Shown: piece after piece, positions 1 to 10,238 of the stretch | How the letters are laid out: each line of letters starts with the position of its first letter | Numbering within the stretch: the first letter of the stretch is position 1 | NCBI GenBank assembly: GCA_037576195.1 | Contig: CM075104.1 | Span: forward strand, 688,775-752,774 | Direction of reading: 5' to 3' | DNA length: 64,000 nt | Origin: Phytoseiulus persimilis | Taxonomy: Eukaryota > Arthropoda > Arachnida > Mesostigmata > Phytoseiidae | Made by a program: the position numbers and the translations under genes | The notes under the pieces: generated by a model | Seen by the model: the letters and a program-made list of their open reading frames with translations, nothing else | Told to the model about the DNA's origin: nothing | Databases searched by the model: none

Positions 1-1375
1 GGTCCAATAGTCACAAGTCGTAGACTCCAATGTACAAGAGAAAAACTCAACCCGGGGCAGCAATACAAATCCGAGTTAAATCATCCTCTTGGAGTAGGTC
101 GATGTAGGCTAGGTGTCAGAAAAACTCTGGGCGAGCGACCCTGCCGGAGTCTCGGAATCTGTACAAGTCCACACTTGGGAGTCAGTCATTGTGGGGGTCA
201 AATGATCGAACGTCGTAGTCTCCAACAGACAAGAGAACAACTCAACCCGGGGAAGCAATACAAATCCGAATCAAATCATCCTCTTGGAGTAGGTCGATTC
301 TGTTTAGGTGTTGGAGAAACTCTGGGCGATTGACCCCGCCAGAGTCTCGGAATCCGTCCGAGTCCAACCTCGAAAAGACTGAACATCGGCAAACAAGCTA
401 GCACATCGATAGGAAGTCGATTCGGAGTCGAGCCGAAGGGCTGCGGTCGGGATTCTTTCCAAGCCCACACTTGGGAGCCAGTCATAGTAGGGGTCGAATA
501 GTCACACGTCTTAGTCTCCCATCGATAAGAGAGGAACTCAACCCGGGGGAGCAATACAAATCCGAGTTAAATCATCCTCTTGGAGCAGGTCGATTTAGGC
601 TAGGTGTTAGAAAAACTCTGGGCGAGCGACCCCGCCAGAGTCTCGGAATCTTTCCGAGTCCAACCTCGAAAAGACTGAACATCGGCAAACAAGCTAGCAC
701 GTCGATAGGAAGTCGATTCGGAGTCGAGCCGAAGGGCTGCGGTCGGGATTCTTTCCAAGCCCACACTTGGGAGCCAGTCATAGTAGTGGTCGAATAGTCA
801 CACGTCTTAGTCTTCAATTGATAAAAGAGCGACTCGACCCGGGAGAGCAATACAAATCCGAGTTGAATCATGATGTTGGAGTAGGTTGATTCAGGATAGG
901 TGTTAGAAAAGCTCTGGGCGAGCGACCGTGCCAGAGTCTCGGAATCTGTCCAAGTCCAACCGCGAGAAGACTGAACATCGGCAATCAAGCTAACACATCG
1001 ATAGCAAGTCGATTCGGAGTCGAGCCGTAGGGCTGCGGTCGGGATTCTTTCTGAGCCCTCACTTGGGAGTCAGTCATATAGGGGGTCCAATGGTCAAACG
1101 TCGTAGTCTCTGATAGACAAGAGAACAACTCAACAAGGGAGAGCAATACAAACCCAAGTTGAATCATCCTCTTGGAGTAGGTGGATTTAGGTTAGGTGTT
1201 AGAAAAACTCAGGGAGAGCGACCCTGCCAGAGTCTCGGAATCTGTCCAAGTCCACACTTGGGAGTCAGTCATAGTGGGGGTCCAATAGTCGAACGTCGTA
1301 GTCTCCAACAGACAAGAGAACAACTCGACCCGGGGAAGCAATACAAATCCGAGTTAACTCATCCTTTTGGAGTAC
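1..1375. repeat. 296-bp satellite with 195-bp short units
   Basis: The landmark caatacaaatccga recurs at about 61, 256, 552, 848, 1144 and 1339, giving spacings of 195, 296, 296, 296 and 195 bp. The short units lack a block of about 100 bp that carries the fragments aagactgaacatcggcaa and tcgattcggagtcgagcc. The array is cut by the window start and changes abruptly to the next satellite near 1376. Open frames across it on both strands look like shadows. It does not share the dyad core of the later satellites. Confidence 0.9.
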
Positions 1376-4215
1376 GTGGAGTTGAATCAGCCGTGGCTTT
1401 GTGGATAGAACTCCGATAATTCTCGAGTTCCCCAATCCGAAGATTCTAGGAGTCGTCTTTGGCCGTGGCTTTGTGGATAGAACTCCGATAATTCTCGGGT
1501 CCCCAAACCGAAGACTTTAGGAGTCGTCTTTGGCCGTGGCTTTGTGGATAGAACTCCGATAATCCTCGGGTTCCCCAATCCGAAGACTTTAGGAGTCGTC
1601 TTCGGCCGTGGCTTTGTGGATAGAACTTCCGAAGAGACATCCCCTCCCCATCGGGCTAGTGGCGCATCCAACCTTCCCACCGCCGCACGACTTCCAATCC
1701 GAAGATTTTAGGAGTCGTTTTTGGCCGTGGCTTGTGATAGAACTCCGAAAATCCTCGGGTTCCCCAATCCAACGATTTTCGGAGTTGAATCAGCCGTGGC
1801 TTTGTGGATAGAACTCCGAAAATCCTCGGGTTCCCCAATCCGAAGACTTTAGGAGTCGTCTTTTGCCGTGGCTTTGTGGATAGAACTCCGATAATTCTCG
1901 GGTTCCCCAATCCGAAGACTTTAGGAGTCGTCTTTGGCCGTGGCTTTGTGGATAGAAGTTCGAAAATCCTCGGGTTCCCCAATCCGGAGATTTTAGGAGT
2001 CGTCTTTGGCCGTGGCTTGTGATAGGACTCCGGAAATCCTCGGTTTCCCCAATCCAAAGATTTTCGGAGTTCAATCAGCCGTGGCTTTGTGGATAGATTT
2101 CCGAAAATCCTCGGGTTCCCCAATCCGGAGACTTTAGGAGTCGTCTTTGGCCGTGACTTTGTGGATAGAAGTCCGAAAATCCTCGAGTTCCCCAATCCGG
2201 AGATTCTAGGAGTCGTCTTTGGCCGTGACTTTGTGGATAGAACTCCGATAATCCTCGGGTTCCCCAATCCGAAGACTTTAGGAGTCGTCTTCGGCCGTGG
2301 CTTTGTGGATAGAACTTCCGAAAAGACATCCCCTCCCCATCGGGCTAGTGGCGCATCCCACCTTCCCACCGCCGCACGACTTCCAATCCGAAGATTTTAG
2401 GAGTCGTTTTTGGCCGTGGCTTGTGATAGAACTCCGAAAATCCTCGGGTTCCCCAATCCAACGATTTTCGGAGTTGAATCAGCCGTGGCTTTGTGGATAG
2501 AACTCCGAAAATCCTCGGGTTCCCCAATCCGAAGACTTTAGGAGTCGTCTTTTGCCGTGGCTCTGTGGATAGAACTCCGATAATTCTCGGGTTCCCCAAT
2601 CCGAAGACTTTAGGAGTCGTCTTTGGCCGTGGCTTTGTGGATAGAAGTTCGAAAATCCTCGGGTTCCCCAATCCGGAGATTTTAGGAGTCGTCTTTGGCC
2701 GTGGCTTGTGATAGAAATCCGAAAATCCTCGGTTTCCCCAATCCAAAGATTTTCGGAGTTGAATCAGCCGTGGCTTTGTGGATAGAACTCCGAAAATCCT
2801 CGGGTTCCCCAATCCGGAGACTTTAGGAGTCGTCTTTGGCCGTGGCTCTGTGGATAGAACTCCGAAAATTCTCGGGTTCCCCAATCCGAAGACTTCGGGA
2901 GTCGTCTTTGGCCGTGACTTTGTGGATAGAAGTCCGAAAATCCTCGAGTTCCCCAATCCGGAGATTCTAGGAGTCGTCTTTGGCCTTGACTTTGTGGATA
3001 GAACTCCGATAATCCTCGGGTTCCCCAATCCGAAGACTTTAGGAGTCGTCTTCGGCCGTGGCTTTGTGTATAGAACTTCCGAAGAGACATCCCCTCCGCA
3101 TCGGGCTAGTGGCGCATCCCACCTTCTCGCCGCCGCACGACTTCCAATACGAAGATTTTAGGAGTCGTCTTTGGCCGTGGCTTTGTGGATAGAAGTCGGA
3201 AAATCCTCGAGTTCCCCAAACCGAAGACTTTAGGAGTCGTCTTTGGCCGTGGCTTTGTGGATAGAACTCCGATAATCCTCGGGTTCCCCAATCCGAAGAC
3301 TTTAGGAGTCGTCTTCGGCCGTGGCTTTGTGGATAGAACTTCCGAAGAGACATCCCCTCCCCATCGGGCTAGTGGCGCATCCCACCTTCCCACCGCCGCA
3401 CGGCTTCCAATCCGAAGATTTTAGGAGTCGTCTTTGGCCGTGGCTTGTGATAGAACTCCGAAAATCCTCGGGTTCCCCAATCCAACGATTTTCGGAGTTG
3501 AATCAGCCGTGGCTTTGTGGATAGAACTCCGAAAATCCTCGGGTTCATCAATCCGAAGACTTTAGGAGTCGTCTTTTGCCGTGGCTCTGTGGATAGAACT
3601 CCGATAATTCTCGGGTTCCCCAATCCGAAGACCTTAGGAGTCGTCTTTGGCCGTGGCTTTGTGGATAGAAGTTCGAAAATCCTCGGGTTCCCCAATCCGG
3701 AGATTTTAGGAGTCGTCTTTGGCCGTGGCTTGTGATAGAACTCCGAAAATCCTCGGTTTCCCCAATTCAAAGATTTTCGGAGTTGAATCAGCCGTGGCTT
3801 TGTGGATAGAACTCCGAAAATCCTCGGGTTCCCCAATCCGGAGACTTTGGGAGTCGTCTTTGGCCGTGGCTCTGTGGATAGAACTCCGAAAATTCTCGGG
3901 TTCCCCAATCCGAAGACTTTGGGAGTCGTCTTTGGCCGTGACTTTGTGGATAGACGTCCGAAAATCCTCGGGTTCCCCAATCCGAAGATTTTCGGAGTTG
4001 AATCAGCCGTGGCTATGTGGATAGAACTCCGAAAATTCTCGGGTTCCCCAATCCGGAGATTTTAGGAGTCGTCTTTGGCCTTGGCTATGTGGATAGAAGT
4101 CCGAAAATCCTCGGGTTCCCCAATCCGAAGATTTTTGGAGTTGAATCAGCCGTGGCTATGTGGATAGAAGTCCGGAAATCCTCGGGTTCCCCAATCCGAC
4201 GATTTTCGGGTTTCC
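1376..4215 (-). repeat. Sat-A, 71-72-bp satellite array
   Basis: About 40 tandem units of 71-72 bp are marked by gccgtggctttgtggata (for example at 1462, 1533 and 1605). Four times (near 1638, 2327, 3088 and 3351) a unit carries a different insert beginning catcccctcc and ending at gccgcacg. The spacings of 689, 761 and 263 bp show a higher-order repeat. Read on the minus strand, the first 52 bp or so of each unit matches the core of the 72-bp satellite at 30988-64000, and the last 20 bp or so differ. The strand field gives the orientation matching that array. The 24-codon period keeps several frames open; I do not call genes in it. Confidence 0.9.
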
Positions 4216-4530
4216 TATCCTGAAGATCTTCGGACTTGACTCTTGTTAACTGTCGTTGAATCGAAGATTTCCTGAGACGCGCATCACAACCCCCTTCCCT
4301 ACTTTCTAAGACAAACAAAAAGTCGGCTCTTCCAATATATATTTATTACTAGCCGGCCTTCGGCCGACTACGCTGCCCGGCCCGTCCCTTGCTTCGGGAG
4401 TCTACTGCTGACAGACACACATTGCCTTACATGTAGTGTCATGAGGCCTTCGGGAGTGGCTACCGATTCTCGACAGGATCCTGACCTGGAATCGAGGCAC
4501 TTTCCTCTTCCTTCACTTGGCCAGCATCAT
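4216..4530. other. Spacer without recognisable gene
   Basis: About 315 bases separate Sat-A from the 45-bp array. The first 60 bases are decayed satellite-like sequence containing gaagatcttcgga. A GC-rich palindromic stretch, gccggccttcggccgac, lies near 4352. No supported ORF or RNA gene is visible. Confidence 0.6.
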
Positions 4531-6074
4531 GGTTTCGAGAAGTATGGTCAGATAGGTCCCGGAATCACCCCTCCAGGTTTTGAAAAGTGTGGTTAGACAT
4601 TTCTCGAGATCACCCCTCCAGACTTGGAAAGTGATAGTCAGATTGGTCTCGGGATCACCCCTCCAGACTTGGAAAAGTATGTTCAGATTGGTCCCGGTAT
4701 CACTCCTCCAAACTCGGAAAGTAATGGTCAGATTGGAGACGGAATCACCCCTCCAGGTTTTGGAAAGTATGGTCAGATTCGTCTAGGAAGCACCCCTCCG
4801 GACTCAAAAAAGTATTGTCAGATTGGTCCTGGAATCAAGCCCTTCCCCCCCCCCCCCCCGGAGTCGGAGAGTAATGGCCAGATCGGTCTCGTAATCACCC
4901 CTCCAGAGTTGGAAGCTAATGGCCAGATTGGTCTCGGAATCACCTCTCCAGAGTTGGAAAGTAATGGCAAGATTGGTCTCGGAATCACCCCTCCAGAGTT
5001 GGAAGCTAATGGCCAGATTGGTCTCGGAATCACCCCTCCAGAGTTGGAAAGTAATGGCCAGATTGGTCTCGGAATCACCCCTCAAGAGTTTGAAAGTAAT
5101 GGCCAGATTGGTCTCGGAATCACCCCTCGAGAGTTGGGAAGTAATGCTCAGACTGGTATCGGAATCACCCCTCCAGAGTTGGAAAGTTATGCTCAGATTG
5201 GTTACGGAATTACCTTTCCAGAATTGGAAAGTTATGCTCAGATTGGTCACGGAATTACCTCTCCAGAGTTGGAAAGTAATGCTCAGATTGGTCCTGGAAT
5301 CACCCCTCCTGAGTTGGGAAGTAATGCTCAGATTGGTCCCCGAATCACCCCTCCAGAGTTGGGAAGTAATGCTCAGATTGGTCTCGGAATCACCCCTCCA
5401 GAGTTGGGAAGTAATGCTCAGACTGGTATCGGAATCACCCCTCCAGAGTTGGAAAGTTATGCTCAGATTGGTTACGGAATTACCTTTCCAGAATTGGAAA
5501 TTCATGCTCAGATTGGGCCCGGAATCACCCCTCCAGAGTTGGGAAGTAATGCTCAGATTCAGCCCTGAATCACCCCTCCAGAGTTGGAAAGTAATGCTCA
5601 GATTGGTCTCAGAATCACCCCTCCAGAGTTGGGAAGTAATGCTCAGATTGGTCTCGGAATCACCCTTCCAGAGTTGGGAAGTAATGCTCAGATTGGTCTC
5701 GGAATCACCCCTCCAGAGTGGGGAAGTAATGCTCAGATTGGTCTCGGAATCACCCCTGCGGACTTGGAAACTAATGGCGAGATTGATACCGGAATCACCC
5801 TTCCAGAGTTGGAAACTAATGGCCAGATTGGTTCCGGAATCACCCCTCCAGAGTTGGGAAGTAATTGCCGGATAGGTTCCGGAATCACCCCTCCAGAGTT
5901 GGAAACTAATGGCCAGATTGGTCTCAGAATTACCCCTCTAAAGTAGGAAAGTAATGGCCAGATTGGCACCGCAATCACCCCTCCAGAGTTGGAAAGTAAT
6001 GGCCAGATTGGTCTCGGAATCACCCCTCCAGAGTTGGGAAGTAATGGCCTTATTGGTCTCTAAATCACCCCTCC
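4531..6074. repeat. 45-bp minisatellite, about 34 units
   Basis: The unit is 45 bp, built from gagttggaaagtaatgctca, gattggtctcggaat and cacccctcca. The period is exactly 15 codons, so frames of up to 318 codons stay open on the plus strand and 233 on the minus strand. I regard these as repeat artefacts. A run of 15 C at 4845-4859 interrupts one unit. The left units (4531-4800) are the most diverged and the central units the most uniform, the usual pattern for an array homogenised in its middle. Confidence 0.92.
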
Positions 6075-6640
6075 AGGAATTTTTATGATAGATGTATAGG
6101 AGAGGAGGTGGGGAAGGATATCCGATGACGATGGGATGAGTCTGGCTGGCGTCATAACGGGGCGGTGCACCTTATCGTCAGAATTTGGATGCGGATGACA
6201 GTATGGAGGGGGTCAAAGTTGGGGTAAATCGCGAGGGGGGGAGGAGGGGAGGAGGAGGGGTGGAGGGGTGGGTGGCCTATGTCCTTCCCGGAGAGCCGCC
6301 CTACATTATGCAGTTTGTTCCAAGTCGATCCGATCAATACCAGAGGAGCCTATTGAGGACATACAAACAAACAAACAAACAAACAGACCCTGGATTTTTA
6401 TATATATAGATATGTGATCAGTTATTGTCAGTGATATATATATTATGAGTGGTGTTATTTATTACCACTCATTTCATGGCTCGGATTTGTCTTCCTTCTC
6501 CGGAATTCCGGACTTCAAGTTTGCAATAATGACAGCTTCAGCCAATTTTTTCTTATATTGGGGGCCGCACGGGATATAACATCTCCGAAGGCGATTGATA
6601 GAAACTCATTTTTATAGCTCCCGAAATCGGTAAGGAATTC
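6075..6640. other. Spacer with G-rich tract, AAAC microsatellite and hairpin
   Basis: No supported gene. Visible structure: a G-rich tract at 6232-6276 with at least four runs of three or more G; a (AAAC)n microsatellite at about 6364-6387 followed by an AT-rich stretch; and a perfect 9-bp stem, ATGAGTGGT with ACCACTCAT, at 6445-6453 and 6464-6472 around a 10-base loop. The microsatellite followed by tatatata could be the decayed tail of an old retroposon, but I cannot name one. Confidence 0.5.
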
Positions 6641-6804
6641 GGCAAGGCGCTACCTATGCACAAAATCGAAGTGGTCTCGGCCCTGTTTGAGGGCTTGCTG
6701 TAAAGTGTGCTCCTCCTTGTTTTTATTCTTATTGAGCCTCAGAGCCTGCATACAGAAAATGCATACGCGCCAATAAGACCCCTCTACATCCGCCCTCACA
6801 GTTT
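6641..6804 (-). other. Possible downstream coding remnant or next exon
   Basis: Minus-strand sequence beyond the stop at 6805 stays protein-like in a neighbouring frame. An open stretch runs from about 6886 to 6650 with residues such as EEHTLQQALKQGRDHF. It ends at a possible GT donor (CATAG then GTAGC, near 6650). It could be the end of the upstream gene after a one-base frameshift, or chance. The frame change falls near 6840. Confidence 0.25.
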
Positions 6805-7386
6805 TCAATGTCTTAAACCAGACGGCTTCACGGTCGATTGCATGGCAATGAGGAAACTGCGTAAATTCGACCAAATGGTTTCGCATAGCCTCTCGAATGT
6901 CTCTTGGAACCGATCTGCAAGCTGCGCCGTAGCAGCGTGTGTTCGCAGACGCTGCACAGCTGCAGCAAGTACCGCCAGCACATGCGGCCTTGCGAAATCC
7001 TCGACCGTATCACCCTCGCTATGTTTCCACATCGCAACATTGACTAAGAACTTTGGGCATTTGCCCGCAGTGACCGTCCCAATTTCACACGGAAGACCAT
7101 CCACGAACTTTACCTCTTGGATCGTAAGGAGTTTTCGCATGAATTCTTCGCCCTCCCTGCGAATGTCATTAACCCGACTAGCCGGCACCAATGCCATGCA
7201 GCTGCTGATTCTTGTCTGCAACTTGGCGATGGATGTCTCTCCCGCGCCATCAGCTTGGACGTCTGCGCGATCGTCCGCGACTTCGGGGAGCATGTCTTGA
7301 AACACTTCGACGGGAGACTTTTCCGGTCGATCGTCCGTGACCTCGGAGAGCATGGCTTGAACCGGTTCGGCGGGAGGCTTTCCCGC
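6805..7386 (-). CDS. C-terminal region of unknown repeat-containing protein
   Basis: This stretch is in the same minus-strand frame as the ORF ending at 7387 and is separated from it only by a TAG codon at 7387-7389, where neighbouring repeat units have CAG. It holds the last one or two 20-residue repeats, then about 140 residues of non-repetitive sequence that looks like a folded, mostly helical domain (segments such as VNDIRREGEEFMRKLL and FQETFERLCETIWSNL). I do not recognise the domain. If the TAG is a real mutation, the product is truncated. If it is an allele or sequence error, the full protein would be about 611 residues from the methionine at 8637. An internal ATG at 7353 could in principle start it separately. 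No function is proposed. Confidence 0.5.
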   Translation of the reverse strand, partial: AGKPPAEPVQAMLSEVTDDRPEKSPVEVFQDMLPEVADDRADVQADGAGETSIAKLQTRISSCMALVPASRVNDIRREGEEFMRKLLTIQEVKFVDGLPCEIGTVTAGKCPKFLVNVAMWKHSEGDTVEDFARPHVLAVLAAAVQRLRTHAATAQLADRFQETFERLCETIWSNLRSFLIAMQSTVKPSGLRH

Positions 7387-8520
7387 CTAGTCGTCTATCA
7401 CTTTGCGGAGCATGGCTTGAAACACTTCGACGGGGGACTTTTCCGCTCGATCGTCCGTGACTTCGGAGAGCAAGGCTTGAACCGGTTCGGCGGGAGGCTT
7501 TTCCGCCTGGTCGTCTATCACCTCGCGGAGCATGGCTTGAAACACTTCAACGGGAGACTTTTCCGGTCGATCGTCTGCGACCTCGCAGAGCATGGCTTGA
7601 ACCGGTTTTGCGGGAGGCTTTCCCGTCTGATCGTCTACCACCTCTCGGAGCATGGCTTGAAACACTTCGACGGGGGACTTTTCCGCTCGATCGTCCGTGA
7701 CTTCGGAGAGCAAGGCTTGAACCGGTTCGGCGGGAGGCTTTTCCGCCTGGTCGTCTATCACCTCGCGGAGCATGGCTTGAAACACTTCAACGGGAGACTT
7801 TTCCGGTCGATCGTCTGCGACCTCGCAGAGCATGGCTTGAACCGGTTTTGCGGGAGGCTTTCCCGTCTGATCGTCTACCACCTCGCGGAGCCTGGCTTGA
7901 AACACTTCGACGGGAGACTTTTCCGGTCGATCGTCCGTGAACTCGGAGAGCATGGCTTGAACCGGTTCGGCGGGAGGCTTTTCCGCCTGGTCGTCTATCA
8001 CCTCGCGGGGCATGGCTTGAAACACTTCGACGAGAGGTTTTTCCGGTCGATCGTCCGTGACCTCGGAGAGCATGGCTTGAACCGGTTCGGCGGGAGGCTT
8101 TTCTTCCTGGGCTTCTATCACCTCGCGGAGCATGGCTTGAAACACTTCAACGAGAGACTTTTCCGGTCGATCGTCCGTGACCTCGGAGAGCATGGCTTGA
8201 ACCGGTCCGGCGGGAGGCTTTTCCGCCTGGTCGTCTATCACCTCGCGGGGCATGGCTCGAAACACTTCGACGGGAGACTTTTCCGGTCGATCGTCCGTGA
8301 CCTCGGAGAGCGTGGCTCGAACCGGTTCGGCGGGAGGCTTTTCCGCCTGATCGTCTACCACCTCGCGGAGCATGGCTCGAAACACTTCGACGGGAGACTT
8401 TTCCGGTCGATCGTCCGTGACCTTGGAGAGCATTTCTTGAACCGGTTCGGCGGGAGGCTTTTCCGCCTGATCGTCTAGCACCTCGGGGAGCATGGCTTGA
8501 AAAGGTTCGACAAATGGCTT
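7261..8520. repeat. 60-bp intragenic tandem repeat, 21 units
   Basis: Units of exactly 60 bp alternate between two types (120-bp super-unit). One 240-bp block is duplicated almost exactly (7441-7680 and 7681-7920). Indels are absent across 1.2 kb, so the unit length is strictly kept. This fits either coding constraint or very recent homogenisation. Confidence 0.9.
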
Positions 8521-8637
8521 TTCAGCGCGAACAACTGCGGTTCGCCGTCGCTTCGAAAGCGGTTCGTTTTCCTTTCCGTGCGTTGACCGTTTTCGGACTC
8601 GTTTCTGCTCCAACCGCCCGCTTTTTCGACACTCCAT
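7387..8637 (-). CDS. Unknown basic, repeat-rich protein (N-terminal and repeat part)
   Basis: The start is placed at the ATG at 8637-8635 because a strong 3' splice site lies directly upstream (AG ending at 8645). An upstream ATG at 8673 lies inside the presumed intron tract. The first 35 residues or so are very basic (KRVRKR, SKRRR), which suggests a nuclear localisation signal, and include a KEN tripeptide. About 18 repeats of 20 residues follow, alternating between an AEKPPAEPVQAMLSEVTDD type and a PEKSPVEVFQAMLREVIDD type. The frame stops at TAG 7387-7389 and then continues to 6805. The opposite strand is also open for 453 codons; I prefer the minus strand because it carries the splice site, the basic head and a unique C-terminal domain. 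This is the only candidate host gene here. Its function is unknown. Confidence 0.5.
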   Translation of the reverse strand: MECRKSGRLEQKRVRKRSTHGKENEPLSKRRRTAVVRAEKPFVEPFQAMLPEVLDDQAEKPPAEPVQEMLSKVTDDRPEKSPVEVFRAMLREVVDDQAEKPPAEPVRATLSEVTDDRPEKSPVEVFRAMPREVIDDQAEKPPAGPVQAMLSEVTDDRPEKSLVEVFQAMLREVIEAQEEKPPAEPVQAMLSEVTDDRPEKPLVEVFQAMPREVIDDQAEKPPAEPVQAMLSEFTDDRPEKSPVEVFQARLREVVDDQTGKPPAKPVQAMLCEVADDRPEKSPVEVFQAMLREVIDDQAEKPPAEPVQALLSEVTDDRAEKSPVEVFQAMLREVVDDQTGKPPAKPVQAMLCEVADDRPEKSPVEVFQAMLREVIDDQAEKPPAEPVQALLSEVTDDRAEKSPVEVFQAMLRKVIDD

Positions 8638-8644
8638 TGGGGTA

Positions 8645-8672
8645 CTGAGAAGAATAAGAGAAAAAATTGACA
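8645..8672 (-). promoter_or_regulatory. Probable 3' splice acceptor
   Basis: On the minus strand a pyrimidine tract (TTTTTTCTCTTATTCTTCT) leads directly into CAG, with the AG ending at 8645. The next methionine codon in the downstream ORF begins at 8637. This is a textbook acceptor and implies an upstream exon, which may lie in or beyond the adjoining satellite. Confidence 0.55.
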
Positions 8673-8691
8673 TCTACCGGATACAGGGGGA

Positions 8692-9055
8692 ATGATCGGA
8701 ATGAGAAATCCGAAAACTTTCGGAGTTCCCAATAGAGCCACAGAACCTCGACTCCGAGGATCTTCGGAACGGGAAATCCGGAAATTTTCGGAGTTTTCCA
8801 TAGAGCCACAGCAAACCCCAACTCCGAGGATCTTCGGAACGGGGAATCCGAAAATTTTCGGAGTTCCAGTAGAGCCACAGCAAAACTCGACTCCGAAAAT
8901 GTTCGGAACGGGAAATCCGAGAATTTTCGGAATTCCCCGTAGAGACACAGCAAACCTCAACTTCGTAGATGTTCGGAACGGGAAATCCGAAAATTTTCGG
9001 ACTTCTCCATAGAGCAAACCTCAACTCCGAGGATCTTCGGATCGGAAATCCGAAC
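8692..9055 (+). repeat. Sat-B, about 69-bp satellite
   Basis: About five units of roughly 69 bp contain actccgaggatcttcgga, then aatccgaaaattttcgga and gttcc, and a linker gtagagccacagcaaa. Unit order and both dyads match the 72-bp satellite in the same orientation. The array touches the splice acceptor region of the upstream gene at about 8690 and changes without a gap into 72-bp monomers near 9056. Confidence 0.85.
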
Positions 9056-9180
9056 AAGGAACCCGAGAATTATCGGAGTTCTATTCACTGCGCTGCAATA
9101 GAATCCAACTCCGAGAATCTTCGGAATAAGGAACCCGAGAAGTCTCTTAGTTCTATCCACTGTGCTGCAATAGGACGAGC
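9056..9180 (+). repeat. Two Sat-C 72-bp monomers next to Sat-B
   Basis: The signature gttctattcactgcgctgca and the core cccgagaattatcggag appear here in two tandem, somewhat diverged units directly after the 69-bp array. They are the same family as the 30988-64000 array, found 22 kb away on the other side of the transposon island. From 9181 to 9343 the sequence is decayed and unassigned. Confidence 0.85.
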
Positions 9181-9343
9181 CCGATGATCGAGAGAATGAT
9201 ATCCAAAAAGCTACGACAAGACTCTACTTCAAGAATGATCGAAATTAGGAACCTGAAGATTATCGGAATGCTATCCGAAGAACGCGGAGTCACACACCGC
9301 TCACAAGGATCAATTCCGAGAAATCGTTCGAAACCAGTGATAT

Positions 9344-9920
9344 TGTCACGGAGTTAGGCAGAACCCCCAACCAGGCGGCGCACTGCAAAAGCGGCCCCAT
9401 CTGGAAACGCTAGATAGTTTGTGAACTGGCAACCAGATGCCGAACAGAGTAGATACATGTGCAGCATGTGCGGGCGGCGAGACCGAAATCACATTCGAGA
9501 GTGCAGGCGCGAAGTTAGAGATCAAAGAGGAAGAGCGCCGACACCCCGTCCAATGAGAGACAGAGCCGGGATTCATGAGGAAAGAGTTCTTGTAAGGAGG
9601 AGATGAATAAAAAGAGACGTCCAGAGTTGAAGCCCCCCGCTCCGCTCTGAGAGTAATTGTGCCCTGACCCAACGTCCCGTCCTTGCCTTGGCCAACGTCC
9701 CAAGACCCGTCCGACCTCGCCCTTCCACGCTTCCGAATTGTGTCCGAGTAAAATCGCCTACTTACTCTGGGAGCGACGGTCTATCCATTCCCCAGGTCGC
9801 TAGGACGCCCTGTGAGCGAGCTTTAGCAGATAGCGGAAACCTCGTTACAGTTGGTGGAGATGCGATCGATCCGCCCTGCGGTCGATCGAAATAACGTGTA
9901 AACCAGTGCTAGGATGAGCA
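9344..9920 (+). repeat. Left LTR of gypsy copy 1 (split by BEL insertion)
   Basis: It aligns with 28642-29214 with scattered substitutions and a few indels. A TATA-like ataaaaag lies at about 9607-9614. In the other LTR this reads gataaaaag, so the TATA-like part is kept while an AATAAA reading is not. The LTR sequence is broken at 9920 by the BEL element and resumes at 18665. Confidence 0.75.
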
Positions 9921-10238
9921 TATCACGTATCACTGCGGGACAACTAAGGAAAAGGCGGTTTCGCGTAGGGATCGCGGCAGCGAGACGGTGATGGGAAAAG
10001 ATGAGAGAAACGCGGGGAAGAAGGCCCCGGTTCATACGACGGCGTGGTGGCACGCCGGTGGTAGATGATCTGTGTGTGTGTGTAGTGCCGACACGACGCA
10101 GCCGTGCGGCCTTCTCTCTTGCGCCAGTCGTTCACCGCCGCACTGTACGCGTTTTATTTGGATAATCTCTGGCCATGCAGGCGCCGACAGCGTACTGCAT
10201 GGATACCTAAACTAGCGCACCGAATCCGATTCGTGACA
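9921..10238 (-). repeat. 3' LTR of BEL/Pao element
   Basis: Read on the minus strand it starts TGTCACGAATC and ends ACGTGATA. It includes a (GT)n stretch near 10070. On its gag-pol side the minus strand shows only a short purine tract, GGGGAG (10239-10244). Confidence 0.92.

Noticed and set aside
1656-3980. ORFs of 200-240 codons in Sat-A on minus
   Set aside because: Same reason: a 72-bp repeat without stops, starting or ending at chance variants.
4624-5875. ORFs of 314 and 318 codons in the 45-bp array
   Set aside because: A 15-codon tandem repeat, open in several frames at once, with no unique flanking domain.
7117-8478. 453-codon plus-strand ORF across the 60-bp repeat
   Set aside because: It is the shadow of the minus-strand frame, which has the splice acceptor, basic N-terminus and unique C-terminal domain.
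9421-9606. ORF in the gypsy LTR with a CxxC...H...C pattern, also at 28719-28928
   Set aside because: Located in LTR sequence, short, with the zinc-like pattern probably chance; ends differ between copies.
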